Shown here piece by piece: positions 1 to 9,177 of a stretch of DNA of 64,000 nucleotides. This stretch comes from JANMDN01 sp031376285 (GTDB lineage Bacteria; Actinomycetota; Thermoleophilia; Miltoncostaeales; Miltoncostaeaceae), in assembly GCA_031376285.1 (NCBI GenBank), contig JANMDN010000068.1, forward strand, positions 1-64,000, read 5' to 3'. The first letter of the stretch is position 1. Every line of letters begins with the position of its first letter. The notes under the pieces were generated by a model. It was given only the letters and a program-made list of their open reading frames with translations. It had not been told where the DNA came from and searched no databases. Made by a program: the position numbers and the translations under genes.

Positions 1-1611
1 CTATGACGGAGACTCGCCGAGGTCCACGAACCAGCCAGCCGTGAAGCCGTCGATGCCGCGGATCTCGTCCGCGGTGCTCTGCGGCACGGCAGAGTCGACC
101 GTGATCGCCATCACGGCCTCGCCGTCTCCGTTCGAGTCGCCACGGGACACGGCCATCTGCGCGATGTTCACGCCAGCCTTCCCGAGGATCGAGCCGACCT
201 GGCCGATGATCCCGGGGACGTCGCGGTTGCGGAAGACGCCGACGTAGCGCTCCAGCTCGATCTCGACCGGCTTGTCGAACGCCGTCACCAGGCGCGGGCG
301 CGAGGTGTTGCCGACGTTTGTGCCACCGAGGCTAATGTCGCCGCACCGGACCGTGAGGAGGTTGGTGTAGTCGCGGGCCGTCGGCGAGGCGGTCTCTGAC
401 CATTGGATGCCGCGCTCCTTCGCGAGGCTCGTCGCGTTCACCAGGTTCACCGGATCCTCCACCACGCCCTGCAGCGCTCCGACAAGCACCGCCGCCGTGA
501 GCAGGCGCGTGTCGTGCTCGGCGAGACGACCTTCGCTGACGATCTCGATCGTGCCGCACGTTCCGCCGCCGAGCGCCACGAGCAGGCGTCCGAGCTGCTG
601 GGCGACGGGGATGAACGGGCCGAGCATCTCGAGCGCCTCGGGGCTTACTGCCGGGATGTTCACGGCCGTCGTCACCACTCCGCCAAGGAGCGCCGCGCCG
701 ACCTGCTCGGCCACGTCGACACCGGCGCGATCCTGCGCCTCGGTGGTGGACGCACCCAAGTGCGGAGTCACGATGACACCGGGAAGCCCGAAGAGCGGAC
801 TGTCGGTGCAAGGCTCCTCGGGGAACACGTCGATCGTGGCACCGGCGATCTCCCCGGCGATGATCGCCGCGGCAAGCGCGTCGTTATCGACCACGTCCCC
901 ACGAGCGGCGTTGATGAGGCGAGCGCCAGGGCGCATCGCCTTGAACGCGGCCGCGCCGACGAAGCCCTTCGTCTCCGGCGTCGACGCGAGGTGGAGCGAG
1001 ATAAAATCGCTTGCGGCGTAGAGGTCCTCGGGGGTTGCCGCCCGATCGACGCCAAGCTCCTTGAAGCGCGCCTCGGTCATGAAGGGGTCATAGGCGATGA
1101 CGTGCATCCGAAGGCCCTTCGCACGCTCGGCGACGAGCTGACCGATCCGCCCGAAGCCCAGCACCCCGAGGGTCTTTCCGGTGACCTCGATCCCGCCGTA
1201 CTTCGACCGCTCCCAGCGCCCCTCCACCAATGCCCCGTGGGCCTGTGCGATGTTGCGCGCCTGGCTCATCAGCAGGGCAATGGCGTGCTCGGCGGCCGAG
1301 AGCGAGTTCGACGTCGGCGCGTTACACACAATGATCCCGCGTCGTGTCGCCGCGGCCACGTCGACGTTGTCTACGCCCGTGCCAGCACGCCCGATCACCT
1401 TCAGGTTCGTCGCGACGGCGATCAGCTCAGCCGTGACCTTGGTCGCGCTTCGCACCACGATCCCGTCGAAGCTGGCGATCCGCTCGGCAAGCTCCTCTTT
1501 CGACCAGCCGACACCGTCGGTGACGTCGAGGCGCTCGGCGAGGTAGTCGACACCGGCCGGGGCGATCTGCTCGCAGATCAGTACCCGGGGAGCGGGCTGA
1601 TTGGTGCTCAG
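1..1611 (-). CDS. serA: D-3-phosphoglycerate dehydrogenase, CTG start proposed
   Basis: First enzyme of phosphorylated serine synthesis: NAD-dependent oxidation of 3-phosphoglycerate in the cytosol. The protein shows the catalytic-domain pieces RAGTGVDNVD, the Rossmann motif GFGRIGQLVAERAKG, and the Arg/Glu/His triad region (NAARGDVVD, IDVFPEEP, TPHLGAST), followed by an intervening ASB-type domain and a C-terminal ACT domain (ERYVGVFRNRDVPGIIGQVG). The first ATG/GTG/TTG start is GTG at 1458, which would delete about 50 conserved N-terminal residues (PRVLICEQIAPAGVDYL and onward). The frame is open up to a stop at 1621-1623, and the only position with a good Shine-Dalgarno is CTG at 1609-1611: TAAGGA at 1618-1623 with a 6-nt spacer. 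That gives 536 aa, the usual length for the long actinobacterial form. It is the last gene of the ilvN-ilvC-DUF3105-serA run. Function is certain; the CTG start is inferred. Confidence 0.93.
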   Translation of the reverse strand: MSTNQPAPRVLICEQIAPAGVDYLAERLDVTDGVGWSKEELAERIASFDGIVVRSATKVTAELIAVATNLKVIGRAGTGVDNVDVAAATRRGIIVCNAPTSNSLSAAEHAIALLMSQARNIAQAHGALVEGRWERSKYGGIEVTGKTLGVLGFGRIGQLVAERAKGLRMHVIAYDPFMTEARFKELGVDRAATPEDLYAASDFISLHLASTPETKGFVGAAAFKAMRPGARLINAARGDVVDNDALAAAIIAGEIAGATIDVFPEEPCTDSPLFGLPGVIVTPHLGASTTEAQDRAGVDVAEQVGAALLGGVVTTAVNIPAVSPEALEMLGPFIPVAQQLGRLLVALGGGTCGTIEIVSEGRLAEHDTRLLTAAVLVGALQGVVEDPVNLVNATSLAKERGIQWSETASPTARDYTNLLTVRCGDISLGGTNVGNTSRPRLVTAFDKPVEIELERYVGVFRNRDVPGIIGQVGSILGKAGVNIAQMAVSRGDSNGDGEAVMAITVDSAVPQSTADEIRGIDGFTAGWFVDLGESPS

Positions 1612-1670
1612 GATTGGTCCTTACGGTTGCGAGATGAGTTGATGAAGCCTCGCGCCGACGGCGCGACGCG

Positions 1671-2399
1671 TTAGGCCTTGGGGTCCGGGAGCGCCGGCTT
1701 CGGGAGGTTGGGAGCGTTGTTGCCCGAGTTCCTGGAAAACCCGACTTCGCCCTCGACGTTCTCCGGGCCGGTCCCGCGGAAGGTGTCACGGTAGGTCTTG
1801 ATCGCGGGGATTTGGCTCGCCTTGAACGGCTTGCAAACCATCCAGCGCTGCCAACTCGTCACGACGACGCCGGTCTTCGGGAACGAGGTGCTCGTGTCCG
1901 GCACGACGATCACGTAGGCCGGTGAATCTCTCCAGAAGGTCTTAAGGGCGTCGATGTCGGCTGCTCTCACGGCGCTTCCGTAGTGGATGATCACTCCGCC
2001 GTGCTCGAGGTTGTGGACCTGGTGCGCAGCCGGAATCGGCTGGTCGTAGAAGCCCCAGTTCGCCCAGATACCGCTGTGCGGGCCGGATGTCGGCGGGAGC
2101 GATACGCCGTAGGTGATCGTCCCTTCGTCGTGGGTCCGCGCGCTGTCGAAGGGCGACCCGTCGGACTTGGCGCCGAGGTCGGCCGGCCATGCCTTCGCCG
2201 CGCAGCCGGCCTTTTCGGCGGCCGTCGTCGCGGCCTCGCCGACATCAGGCGGGGTCGTCGCGAGACCGTCCCCGACGCTTGATCCGCGGCCCGCGTACGG
2301 ATCGCCGCTCGAGTCGGGCGTTGGCCCGCCGCTGCCGCAACTCGCAACGGTCACACCCGCCACGCAAAGGGTTGCCACGGCAATTGCACGCTTCATCAT
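1671..2399 (-). CDS. DUF3105 lipoprotein
   Basis: 242-residue exported protein. The N-terminus is a lipoprotein signal (MMKRAIAVATLCVAGVTVASC, lipidation at Cys21) followed by a Gly/Ser/Pro linker. The core matches the DUF3105 family: GTITYGVSLPPTSGPHSG, then WANWGFYDQPIP and HQVHNLEHGGVIIHYG. The histidines of the HxxEHG segment could bind metal, but no activity is established for the family that I can cite. It sits 59 nt upstream of serA and 51 nt downstream of ilvC on the same strand, so co-transcription is likely, although an amino-acid-biosynthetic role is not implied by the sequence. Family assignment is good; function is unknown. Confidence 0.8.
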   Translation of the reverse strand: MMKRAIAVATLCVAGVTVASCGSGGPTPDSSGDPYAGRGSSVGDGLATTPPDVGEAATTAAEKAGCAAKAWPADLGAKSDGSPFDSARTHDEGTITYGVSLPPTSGPHSGIWANWGFYDQPIPAAHQVHNLEHGGVIIHYGSAVRAADIDALKTFWRDSPAYVIVVPDTSTSFPKTGVVVTSWQRWMVCKPFKASQIPAIKTYRDTFRGTGPENVEGEVGFSRNSGNNAPNLPKPALPDPKA

Positions 2400-2450
2400 C
2401 CGAAAGGCTCCTCGCTCGAATACGCCGACGACGCTCGCGCCGACCCCCGC

Positions 2451-3500
<1,050 letters not shown>

Positions 3501-3986
3501 CTAGGTGGGTCGAGCGCCGCGGCCGAGGGCCACGGTGCCGGTCTTCACGAGTTCGATCAAACCGAACGGCCGCAAGAGCTCCTCGAAGCGTTCGAGGTGG
3601 TCGGCTGCACCGGCGAGCTGGATGGTGAGGCTTTCCGTGGCGACGTCGACGATCTTGCCTTCGAAGATCTCGACGAGCTGGATGACCGCGGGCCGGCTGG
3701 TCGTATCGGCGCGAACCTTGAAGAGCGCCAACTCGAACGCCACCATCCGCTCAGGGTCGAGGTCGCGGATCTTGATGACGTTGATGAGCTTGTCGAGTTG
3801 CTTGGTGATCTGCTCGACCGGAAAGCGCGACGCGTCGACGGTGATCGTCATCCGCGAGCGCTGAGGGTCCTCAGTTGGGCTCACCGCGAGTGAATCGATG
3901 TTGAAGCCTCGCCTGGTGAAAAGCCCCGAGACGCGTGACAGGACGCCGGGCTTGTTCTCGACGAGGACTGAGAGGGTGTGTTTCAC
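3501..3986 (-). CDS. ilvN: acetolactate synthase regulatory (small) subunit
   Basis: 161-aa regulatory subunit that activates the IlvB catalytic subunit and mediates valine feedback inhibition. It has an N-terminal ACT domain (HTLSVLVENKPGVLSRVSGLFTRRGFNIDSLAV) and the usual second ACT-like domain (FKVRADTTSRPAVIQLVEIFEGKIVDV). The start is GTG (3984-3986) at the conserved MKHTLSV position. It is the first gene of the minus-strand ilvN-ilvC run and is divergent from the response regulator at 4068. The large-subunit gene ilvB is absent from the 5' side, so it must be elsewhere in the genome or was separated by rearrangement. Confidence 0.95.
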   Translation of the reverse strand: MKHTLSVLVENKPGVLSRVSGLFTRRGFNIDSLAVSPTEDPQRSRMTITVDASRFPVEQITKQLDKLINVIKIRDLDPERMVAFELALFKVRADTTSRPAVIQLVEIFEGKIVDVATESLTIQLAGAADHLERFEELLRPFGLIELVKTGTVALGRGARPT

Positions 3987-4067
3987 GACGGGGGAGCATA
4001 CCCGCCCGCGTGCGACCTGACCCGGCGAGTCCCACGAAGTCCGCTGGCTGGGCTACGCTCCACGGCG

Positions 4068-4760
4068 ATGGAGAGCCGCCTACTCGTCGTTGAAGACGAC
4101 CCCCAAGTCGGATCGATGCTCGTGCGCATGCTCGGGTACGAGGGCTTCCAGGTCGACTGGGCACAAGATGGGGCCAGCGCGCTCGAGAAAATCGCCAAGA
4201 GCGCCCCGGACCTCGTGCTGCTCGACCTCCTCCTGCCCGACATCGACGGCGTCGAGGTGTGCCAGCGGATTCGCACGACCTCGGCCGGCCTGCCTGTGCT
4301 CATGCTCACCGCGCGCGACCAAGAAGACGACAAGGTGCTCGGACTCGACACCGGCGCCGACGACTACATGGTCAAGCCCTTCTCGACCGCTGAGCTCGTC
4401 GCCCGGGTGCGGGCGCTGCTGCGCCGGGCGCGGATGCGTCGCGAAACACCGGAGCGCAAGTTCGCCGACCTCACCCTGAACGCCGCGACACGCGAGGTAT
4501 TTCGCGGCACGCGGCTGATCGAGCTGACCCGGCGCGAGTTCGATCTGCTGGCGATGTTCATGGAGCGCCCCCGCGTGGTGCTCGACCGAGAGACCCTCCT
4601 GACCGAGGCGTGGGGTTACCCACCGGAGCTCGCAGAGAGCACCAATGTTGTCGACGTCTACGTCGGCTACCTACGCCGCAAGCTCGAAGACAGCACTGAG
4701 CCGCGGCTGATCTGGACCGTCCGTGGCACCGGTTGGGTGCTGCGGGAGGCCAGACCCTGA
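4068..4760 (+). CDS. OmpR/PhoB-family response regulator
   Basis: DNA-binding response regulator of 230 aa. The receiver domain (about residues 1-120) has the acidic pocket VVEDD, the phosphoacceptor Asp53 in LLDLLLPDIDG, the conserved Thr in LMLTARD and the Lys in MVKPFST. The C-terminal winged-helix Trans_reg_C domain runs over the last 95 residues (IELTRREFDLLAMFMERP, VVDVYVGYLRRKLE, WTVRGTGWVL). ATG at 4068 is used; the longer frame reaching back to 3978 only adds low-complexity upstream sequence. It ends within 4 nt of the proposed histidine-kinase start, so the two form a cognate pair. The signal sensed is unknown; the neighbour on the other side is an ammonium transporter. Confidence 0.93.
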   Translation: MESRLLVVEDDPQVGSMLVRMLGYEGFQVDWAQDGASALEKIAKSAPDLVLLDLLLPDIDGVEVCQRIRTTSAGLPVLMLTARDQEDDKVLGLDTGADDYMVKPFSTAELVARVRALLRRARMRRETPERKFADLTLNAATREVFRGTRLIELTRREFDLLAMFMERPRVVLDRETLLTEAWGYPPELAESTNVVDVYVGYLRRKLEDSTEPRLIWTVRGTGWVLREARP

Positions 4761-6157
4761 CCCCGGGGAAACTTTCCACCAGACTCGCGCTGATCTCCGC
4801 GGCGTGCGTGCTCGCGGCCGTTACGGCGTTCGCCATCCTCGCCTCGCTGCAGATCAGCCGGGCCGAGTACCGCCGACTCGACCTCAACCTCGAGTCGAAG
4901 GCGCAGGCGATCAGCCGGGACATCCAAATGGCGGAGAAGGAGGGGAGAAACGACCGGGACAACTTCTGGCAGTACTGGGGAAACGAGCAACCGGGGCAAC
5001 CGATCAGGCGGCTCAACACGGGAGGGCGCTCCCAGAGCAGGGCGCTGCCGACTCCGAAGCGCCCAGGTCAAGGCGAGAACGTCTCGATCAGCTCGCGACC
5101 GTTTCGGATGTACACGCTCCTCATCCCCGACGCCGGGACCGGTATCGAGAGCAGCATTCGGGTGGCGACCTTCTCGGGCATTCCTCAGCGCGCGATTCGT
5201 GAGGCTCGGACGCGCCTCTTCATCGGCGCGGCCCTCGCCGGGGCCCTCTCGGTGCTCGCCGCCCTCCTCGCGGCTCGCCGTGGCCTGCGGCCGCTCGACA
5301 CGGTGCAGAACGCCGCCGAGTACGTCGCCGACAGCGAAGACCTCCAGGTCCGCATGGCCGAGCAGGGGCCACCGGAGGTGCGCGCTCTCGCCGGTTCCCT
5401 CAATCGCATGCTGGAGCGCCTGTCGGCCTCGCAGAACCGCCTCCAGGTCGCCCTCGAGGAGCAGCGTCGCTTCGCGCAGGACGCATCCCACGAGCTTCGG
5501 ACGCCCCTGACGGCCATCCGTGGCCACCTCGACATCCTCGAGCGTTACGAGATTCCGGACGAGGAGCGCGACACCATCTTGGGCGAGATGGGCGAGGCCG
5601 CTGACCGAATGAAGCGCCTCGTCGAGGGCCTGCTTGCGCTCGCGAGAACCGAGGGCCGTGCCGGCCCCGGGGAGACCGTCGAGCTGTGCGAAACGCTGCG
5701 CGAAATCGCGACGGTCGAAGGTGAGGGTCCGTTCATCGCAGAGGAGGACGAGATGATCGTGACCGGCGACCGGGAGCAAATCCGCGGCATCTTCACGAAC
5801 CTCGTCGACAACGGTCGTCGCTACGGGGGCAACATCACCATCCACGCCCGTCGCGAAGAAGACTGGGCTGTGGTCGAGGTCGAAGACGACGGGCCCGGCA
5901 TCCCCGAAGATGACCGCGAGCGTGTGTTCGACCGCTTCTACCGAGCGCCGGGGCTGCGCTCAACCCCGGGCTCAGGACTCGGGCTTGCGATCGCCCGGCA
6001 GGCGACGACACGCATCGGCGGAACCCTGGAGCTGATCGACGGCGACAAGGGCGCCCGCTTCGAAGTTCGACTCCCGATTGCCGTGCCTCTCGAGGAGCCG
6101 CCCGAGCCGCCCCCGGGAGTCGCCCCGGTGGGCGACTACGAGGACGACGACGAGTAG
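4757..6157 (+). CDS. sensor histidine kinase
   Basis: Membrane sensor kinase partnered with the preceding regulator. Two transmembrane segments (residues about 8-30 and 150-172) flank an extracytoplasmic region of about 120 aa. They are followed by a HAMP linker, a HisKA dimerisation domain with the phospho-His in DASHELRTPLTAIRGH, and a HATPase domain with the N box (NLVDNGRRYGG), DDGPGIPEDD and GSGLGLAIARQ. The tail is acidic and Pro-rich. A TTG at 4733 lies in frame but lacks an SD. CTG at 4757-4759 has GGGAGG 7 nt upstream and forms a CTGA overlap with the regulator stop, so I take it as the start. The gene overlaps the amt 3' end tail to tail by 22 nt. Confidence 0.9.
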   Translation: MTPGKLSTRLALISAACVLAAVTAFAILASLQISRAEYRRLDLNLESKAQAISRDIQMAEKEGRNDRDNFWQYWGNEQPGQPIRRLNTGGRSQSRALPTPKRPGQGENVSISSRPFRMYTLLIPDAGTGIESSIRVATFSGIPQRAIREARTRLFIGAALAGALSVLAALLAARRGLRPLDTVQNAAEYVADSEDLQVRMAEQGPPEVRALAGSLNRMLERLSASQNRLQVALEEQRRFAQDASHELRTPLTAIRGHLDILERYEIPDEERDTILGEMGEAADRMKRLVEGLLALARTEGRAGPGETVELCETLREIATVEGEGPFIAEEDEMIVTGDREQIRGIFTNLVDNGRRYGGNITIHARREEDWAVVEVEDDGPGIPEDDRERVFDRFYRAPGLRSTPGSGLGLAIARQATTRIGGTLELIDGDKGARFEVRLPIAVPLEEPPEPPPGVAPVGDYEDDDE

Positions 6158-7464
6158 TTCGTGTGCTGGTGAGGTTCCTCGGGTTCGGCACCGAGCACCT
6201 CGATGAAGCGCTCCGGGTAGCCGAACATCCCGTGCTCGGCGATGTCGAGGCCCGCGAGCTCGACCTCCTCGGGGGCTCGCAGCCCGACGGTCGCGGCGAT
6301 CACCTTGAAACAGACGAAGGCGGCGGCGAAGCTGAACGAGGCGATCGCGGCCCAACCGAGGAGCTGCCAGCCAAGCTGCGTGAAGCCGCCGCCGTAGACG
6401 AGCCCTTCGCGGCCCACCTTTAGCGACGCTGCGGCCGACGGCGTCGTCAGGAAGCCCGCGCTGAGAACGCCGATCGTTCCACCCATGCCGTGACCTGCGA
6501 TCGCCCCGATCGGGTCGTCGACGCGGAGGCGGTCGACGAGGAGCACAATCGGCACCATCGCCATCCCGGCAATAAGGCCGATGAGCGCGCCACCCCAGGG
6601 CGCGACGAAGGCGCATGGCCCAGCGATCGCTCCGAGGCCGGCGATCGCGCCGTTCCCGATCATGCCGATGTCGAGCGTCTTCACGAGGAGCCGTGCCATG
6701 ACGGTCGCGCCAATCACTCCGAACGCGCCCGCGAGGTTCGTGACGAGGATGACCCGGCCGATCGGCTGGCCGACCGCGCCGAGGAACGAACCGGCGTTGA
6801 AACCCATCCACCCCACCCAGAGGATCAAAATCCCGAAGATGGCGATCGGCATCGAGTGCCCCGGGATCGGCTGGGCCTTGCCATCACGGAACTTCCCGAT
6901 TCGCGGCCCGATCACGATGGCCCCTGCAAGTGCCGCCGAGGCGCCGCACACGTGCACGACGCCGGAGCCGGCGAAGTCCTGGAAGCCCTTGTCGGCGAGC
7001 CATCCCGCGCCCCACACCCAGTGCGCGACGATGGGATAGATCACGCCAACGAAGAGAACCGCGAACGGCAGGTAGGCCCCGAACTTGGTGCGGTCGAGCA
7101 TGGTGCCCCACACGATCGCGAGCGCGATCGCGGCGAACATCGCCTGGAAAAAGAACTTCGTCGGCTCGTCAACGGCCGAGTAGGCAAGCGACTTGACGCC
7201 GTCCGGACCGCTTCCGAGCTCGATGAACCACCCGCTCGCGCCCGCGAAGTCGTTGCCGTCGCCGAATGCGATGGCAAAACCAATCGCCCAGAACGTCGCG
7301 AGTGAGAACGCCAGGTTGACGAGGATCTTCGCGACGACCGCTCCAGCGTGCTTCATCCGAACGAGGCCGACCTCGAGCATCGCGAAGCCCGCCTGCATGA
7401 GAAGAACGAGGCATCCCGCGAAGATGACCCAGATCGTGTCGATTGCGGCGTTCGTTGCTTCCAA
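6136..7464 (-). CDS. amt: ammonium transporter (Amt family)
   Basis: 442-aa integral membrane channel for ammonium uptake with about 11 transmembrane helices. Amt signatures visible are AGFAMLEVGLVRMKHAG, the pore segment DFAGSGVVHVCGASAALAGA, WVGWMGFNAGS, and the C-terminal DDPIGAIAGHGMGG. The twin pore histidines are represented by the His residues in VVHVCG and AGHGMGG. The C-terminal cytosolic tail is short and ends in Ser repeats. No glnB/glnK gene is adjacent, unlike many amt loci; the neighbour is the two-component system at 4068-6157 on the other strand. A regulatory link between the two is conceivable but not shown by the sequence. Confidence 0.95.
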   Translation of the reverse strand: MEATNAAIDTIWVIFAGCLVLLMQAGFAMLEVGLVRMKHAGAVVAKILVNLAFSLATFWAIGFAIAFGDGNDFAGASGWFIELGSGPDGVKSLAYSAVDEPTKFFFQAMFAAIALAIVWGTMLDRTKFGAYLPFAVLFVGVIYPIVAHWVWGAGWLADKGFQDFAGSGVVHVCGASAALAGAIVIGPRIGKFRDGKAQPIPGHSMPIAIFGILILWVGWMGFNAGSFLGAVGQPIGRVILVTNLAGAFGVIGATVMARLLVKTLDIGMIGNGAIAGLGAIAGPCAFVAPWGGALIGLIAGMAMVPIVLLVDRLRVDDPIGAIAGHGMGGTIGVLSAGFLTTPSAAASLKVGREGLVYGGGFTQLGWQLLGWAAIASFSFAAAFVCFKVIAATVGLRAPEEVELAGLDIAEHGMFGYPERFIEVLGAEPEEPHQHTNYSSSSS

Positions 7465-7676
7465 GGTTCCGGCTCCGGTCTTGTGCTGTCCCGACGGCCC
7501 ACGGCGCGCGAGCAGCGTTGGCCACTCGGCCTAGCGATCGTGCCAATCCCGGGGCGGCGAGCCTTTATGCAGATGGATAGAGCGCATCCTTCGGGGCTGC
7601 GCCATATGTACAAACCAGCGGGGCTGCCCGTCGCGGCGTCGTAGGCTGCCCGTACCGATTCCTACGAGGACGCCAC
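7465..7676. other. divergent intergenic region amt / oxidoreductase
   Basis: 212-bp gap between two divergently transcribed genes, expected to hold both promoters. I see a GAGG-type ribosome site immediately before the ATG at 7677 and no clear RNA gene or long inverted repeat. Confidence 0.4.
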
Positions 7677-8633
7677 ATGCCGACCGTTCGTGCGCTTGTC
7701 ATCACCGAGTTCGGAGCCCCTCCGGAGCTGGGCCAGGTCGAGACCGCCTCTGCGCAGGACGGTCAGGCGGTGCTTCGTTTGCTTGCCGGTGGGCTGAACC
7801 CGGTCGACCTCGCCATCGGAAGCGGCCGCTTCTACATGAAGTTGCCGCAGCCACCGTTTGTCGCCGGCGGCGAGGCCGTGGCCGAGGTCGTCTCGTCGTC
7901 TCGGTTTCCGGCGGGCACGCGAGTCTGGGCCCTGCAGCAGACCGGTTCATTTGCCGAGGTGTTTACCTGCGCCGACGCGGCCCTCGTGGAGGTGCCCGAC
8001 GGGGTCGCGCCGAGCGTCGCTGTGGCGATGGGCATCGCGGGGCTTGCGGGGTGGATGGCGGTCCGAAACCGCGGTGAGCTGCGCGCGGGAGAGACCGTCC
8101 TCGTCCTCGGTGCGAGCGGTGCCGTCGGGCAGGTCGCGATCCAGGCGGCGCGTCTCGGGGGCGCCGGTCGAATCGTCGCTGCCATGCGAAACCCCGATGG
8201 GGAGGAACGCGCCCGGTCGATCGGCGCTCACGCGGTGGTCACACTCGGTAGTGGCGACGACACGTCCGCGCTCCAGGCCGCGTGCCTTCCGGGAGCGACG
8301 CTCGTCATCGACACGTTGTGGGGCGCGCCGATCGTCGCCGCGCTACCCGCCCTTGCTCCCCGGGCCCGGATCGTCCAGGTCGGGGGCGGCGCAGGGCCGA
8401 TCGTGGAGTTCCCTGCTGGGCCACTTCGGGGTGGACGGATCGACATCCGAGGCTTCTCGGTCTTCAACGAACGCCAAGCCGACCTCGCCGAGAGCTTCCA
8501 GGAGCTGGCGGCGGCCGCGGGACGCGAGGAGGTCACGGTGCCGACAGAGGAGGTCGCCCTCGCCGACGGTCCGAGCGCGTGGGCCCGCCAGGCAGCCGGC
8601 ACGGGCGGCGTGAAGCTGGTGCTCGTTCCCTAG
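7677..8633 (+). CDS. MDR-superfamily NAD(P)H quinone reductase-like oxidoreductase
   Basis: 318-aa zinc-independent medium-chain dehydrogenase/reductase of the quinone oxidoreductase type. The N-terminal GroES-like domain includes GGLNPVDLAIGSGRFY and PFVAGGEAVAEVV. The Rossmann cofactor motif is VLGASGAVGQVAIQAARLGGAG, and the C-terminus is standard (GGVKLVLVP). It lacks the zinc-ligand cysteines of alcohol dehydrogenases. Such enzymes reduce quinones or enones with NADPH; the substrate cannot be read here. It stands alone on its strand, with a GAGG ribosome site before ATG 7677. Confidence 0.85.
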   Translation: MPTVRALVITEFGAPPELGQVETASAQDGQAVLRLLAGGLNPVDLAIGSGRFYMKLPQPPFVAGGEAVAEVVSSSRFPAGTRVWALQQTGSFAEVFTCADAALVEVPDGVAPSVAVAMGIAGLAGWMAVRNRGELRAGETVLVLGASGAVGQVAIQAARLGGAGRIVAAMRNPDGEERARSIGAHAVVTLGSGDDTSALQAACLPGATLVIDTLWGAPIVAALPALAPRARIVQVGGGAGPIVEFPAGPLRGGRIDIRGFSVFNERQADLAESFQELAAAAGREEVTVPTEEVALADGPSAWARQAAGTGGVKLVLVP

Positions 8634-8688
8634 GGACCTGCGCAGGTTCGGGTGTCTGAGTCGCCACGCTGGGGCAGACGATCTGATT

Positions 8689-8730
8689 GTCTGGCGCCCT
8701 GTTGACACTGTCTGGCGCCCTGTTGACACT
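8689..8730. repeat. perfect 21-bp tandem duplication with TTGACA in each copy
   Basis: Two adjacent identical 21-bp units (8689-8709 and 8710-8730), each beginning GTCTGGCGCC and ending GTTGACACT. Each copy contains TTGACA, a consensus -35 hexamer, about 90-115 bp upstream of the small gene at 8817. No strong -10 follows at 16-18 nt. It could be a duplicated operator or promoter element, or a simple slippage product. Confidence 0.7.
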
Positions 8731-8816
8731 CACCGTCGCCGGGGATGGTCCGGGCGCGTTGCTAGCGTCTGGGTTGGCTGGCGAGTCACTCGTCATCCGA
8801 TGAGAAAGGACACGCG

Positions 8817-9065
8817 ATGGCAGCGCGCAGGGGCTACGTACCGGCATGGCATCGGGTCGCCGCGGCGGTGCTCGACTTCTTCACCGTCTTCTTGGCTGCC
8901 GGCTTCGGGATCGCCGCCCTCACCGACGACATCAACGACAACGGCTTCAGCCTGAGTGGCTGGCCTGCGCTGGCGCTCCTCGTGATCCTCGTCGCGTACT
9001 TCTGGATCTCGAGGCGCTACCTCGGCGGCTCGATCTGGGACCGCGTCTTTCGCATTCCCCGCTGA
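8817..9065 (+). CDS. small RDD-like membrane protein
   Basis: 82-aa protein with a basic N-terminus, two hydrophobic helices (VLDFFTVFLAAGFGIAAL and ALALLVILVAYFWIS) and a short polar loop between them. The pattern PAWHRVAAAVLDFF...YLGGSIWDRVF resembles the RDD family (first helix with R/A/LD, last part with the GGS.W.R element), in a minimal two-helix form. The RDD function is poorly defined, with transport proposed for longer members. Start ATG 8817 is preceded by GAGAAAGGAC. It is flanked upstream by the 21-bp tandem duplication. The family call is moderate. Confidence 0.65.
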   Translation: MAARRGYVPAWHRVAAAVLDFFTVFLAAGFGIAALTDDINDNGFSLSGWPALALLVILVAYFWISRRYLGGSIWDRVFRIPR

Positions 9066-9177
9066 GCCGCTCAGCGGGCCTCGAAGAGTGGTCTCCAACT
9101 CCCTGTCGTCGCCAGAATTGTCCCACGGGGGCCACGCCCAGGCCAAGTCGGGCGCGGCGTTCTCCCTGTCCACGGGC

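Noticed and set aside
403..1674. Long plus-strand frame (423 codons) opposite serA
   Set aside because: Arg/Asp-rich shadow of serA in a GC-rich genome; no domain and the serA reading is certain.
4667..5845. 392-codon minus-strand frame over the histidine kinase
   Set aside because: Antisense shadow of an unambiguous HisKA/HATPase gene.
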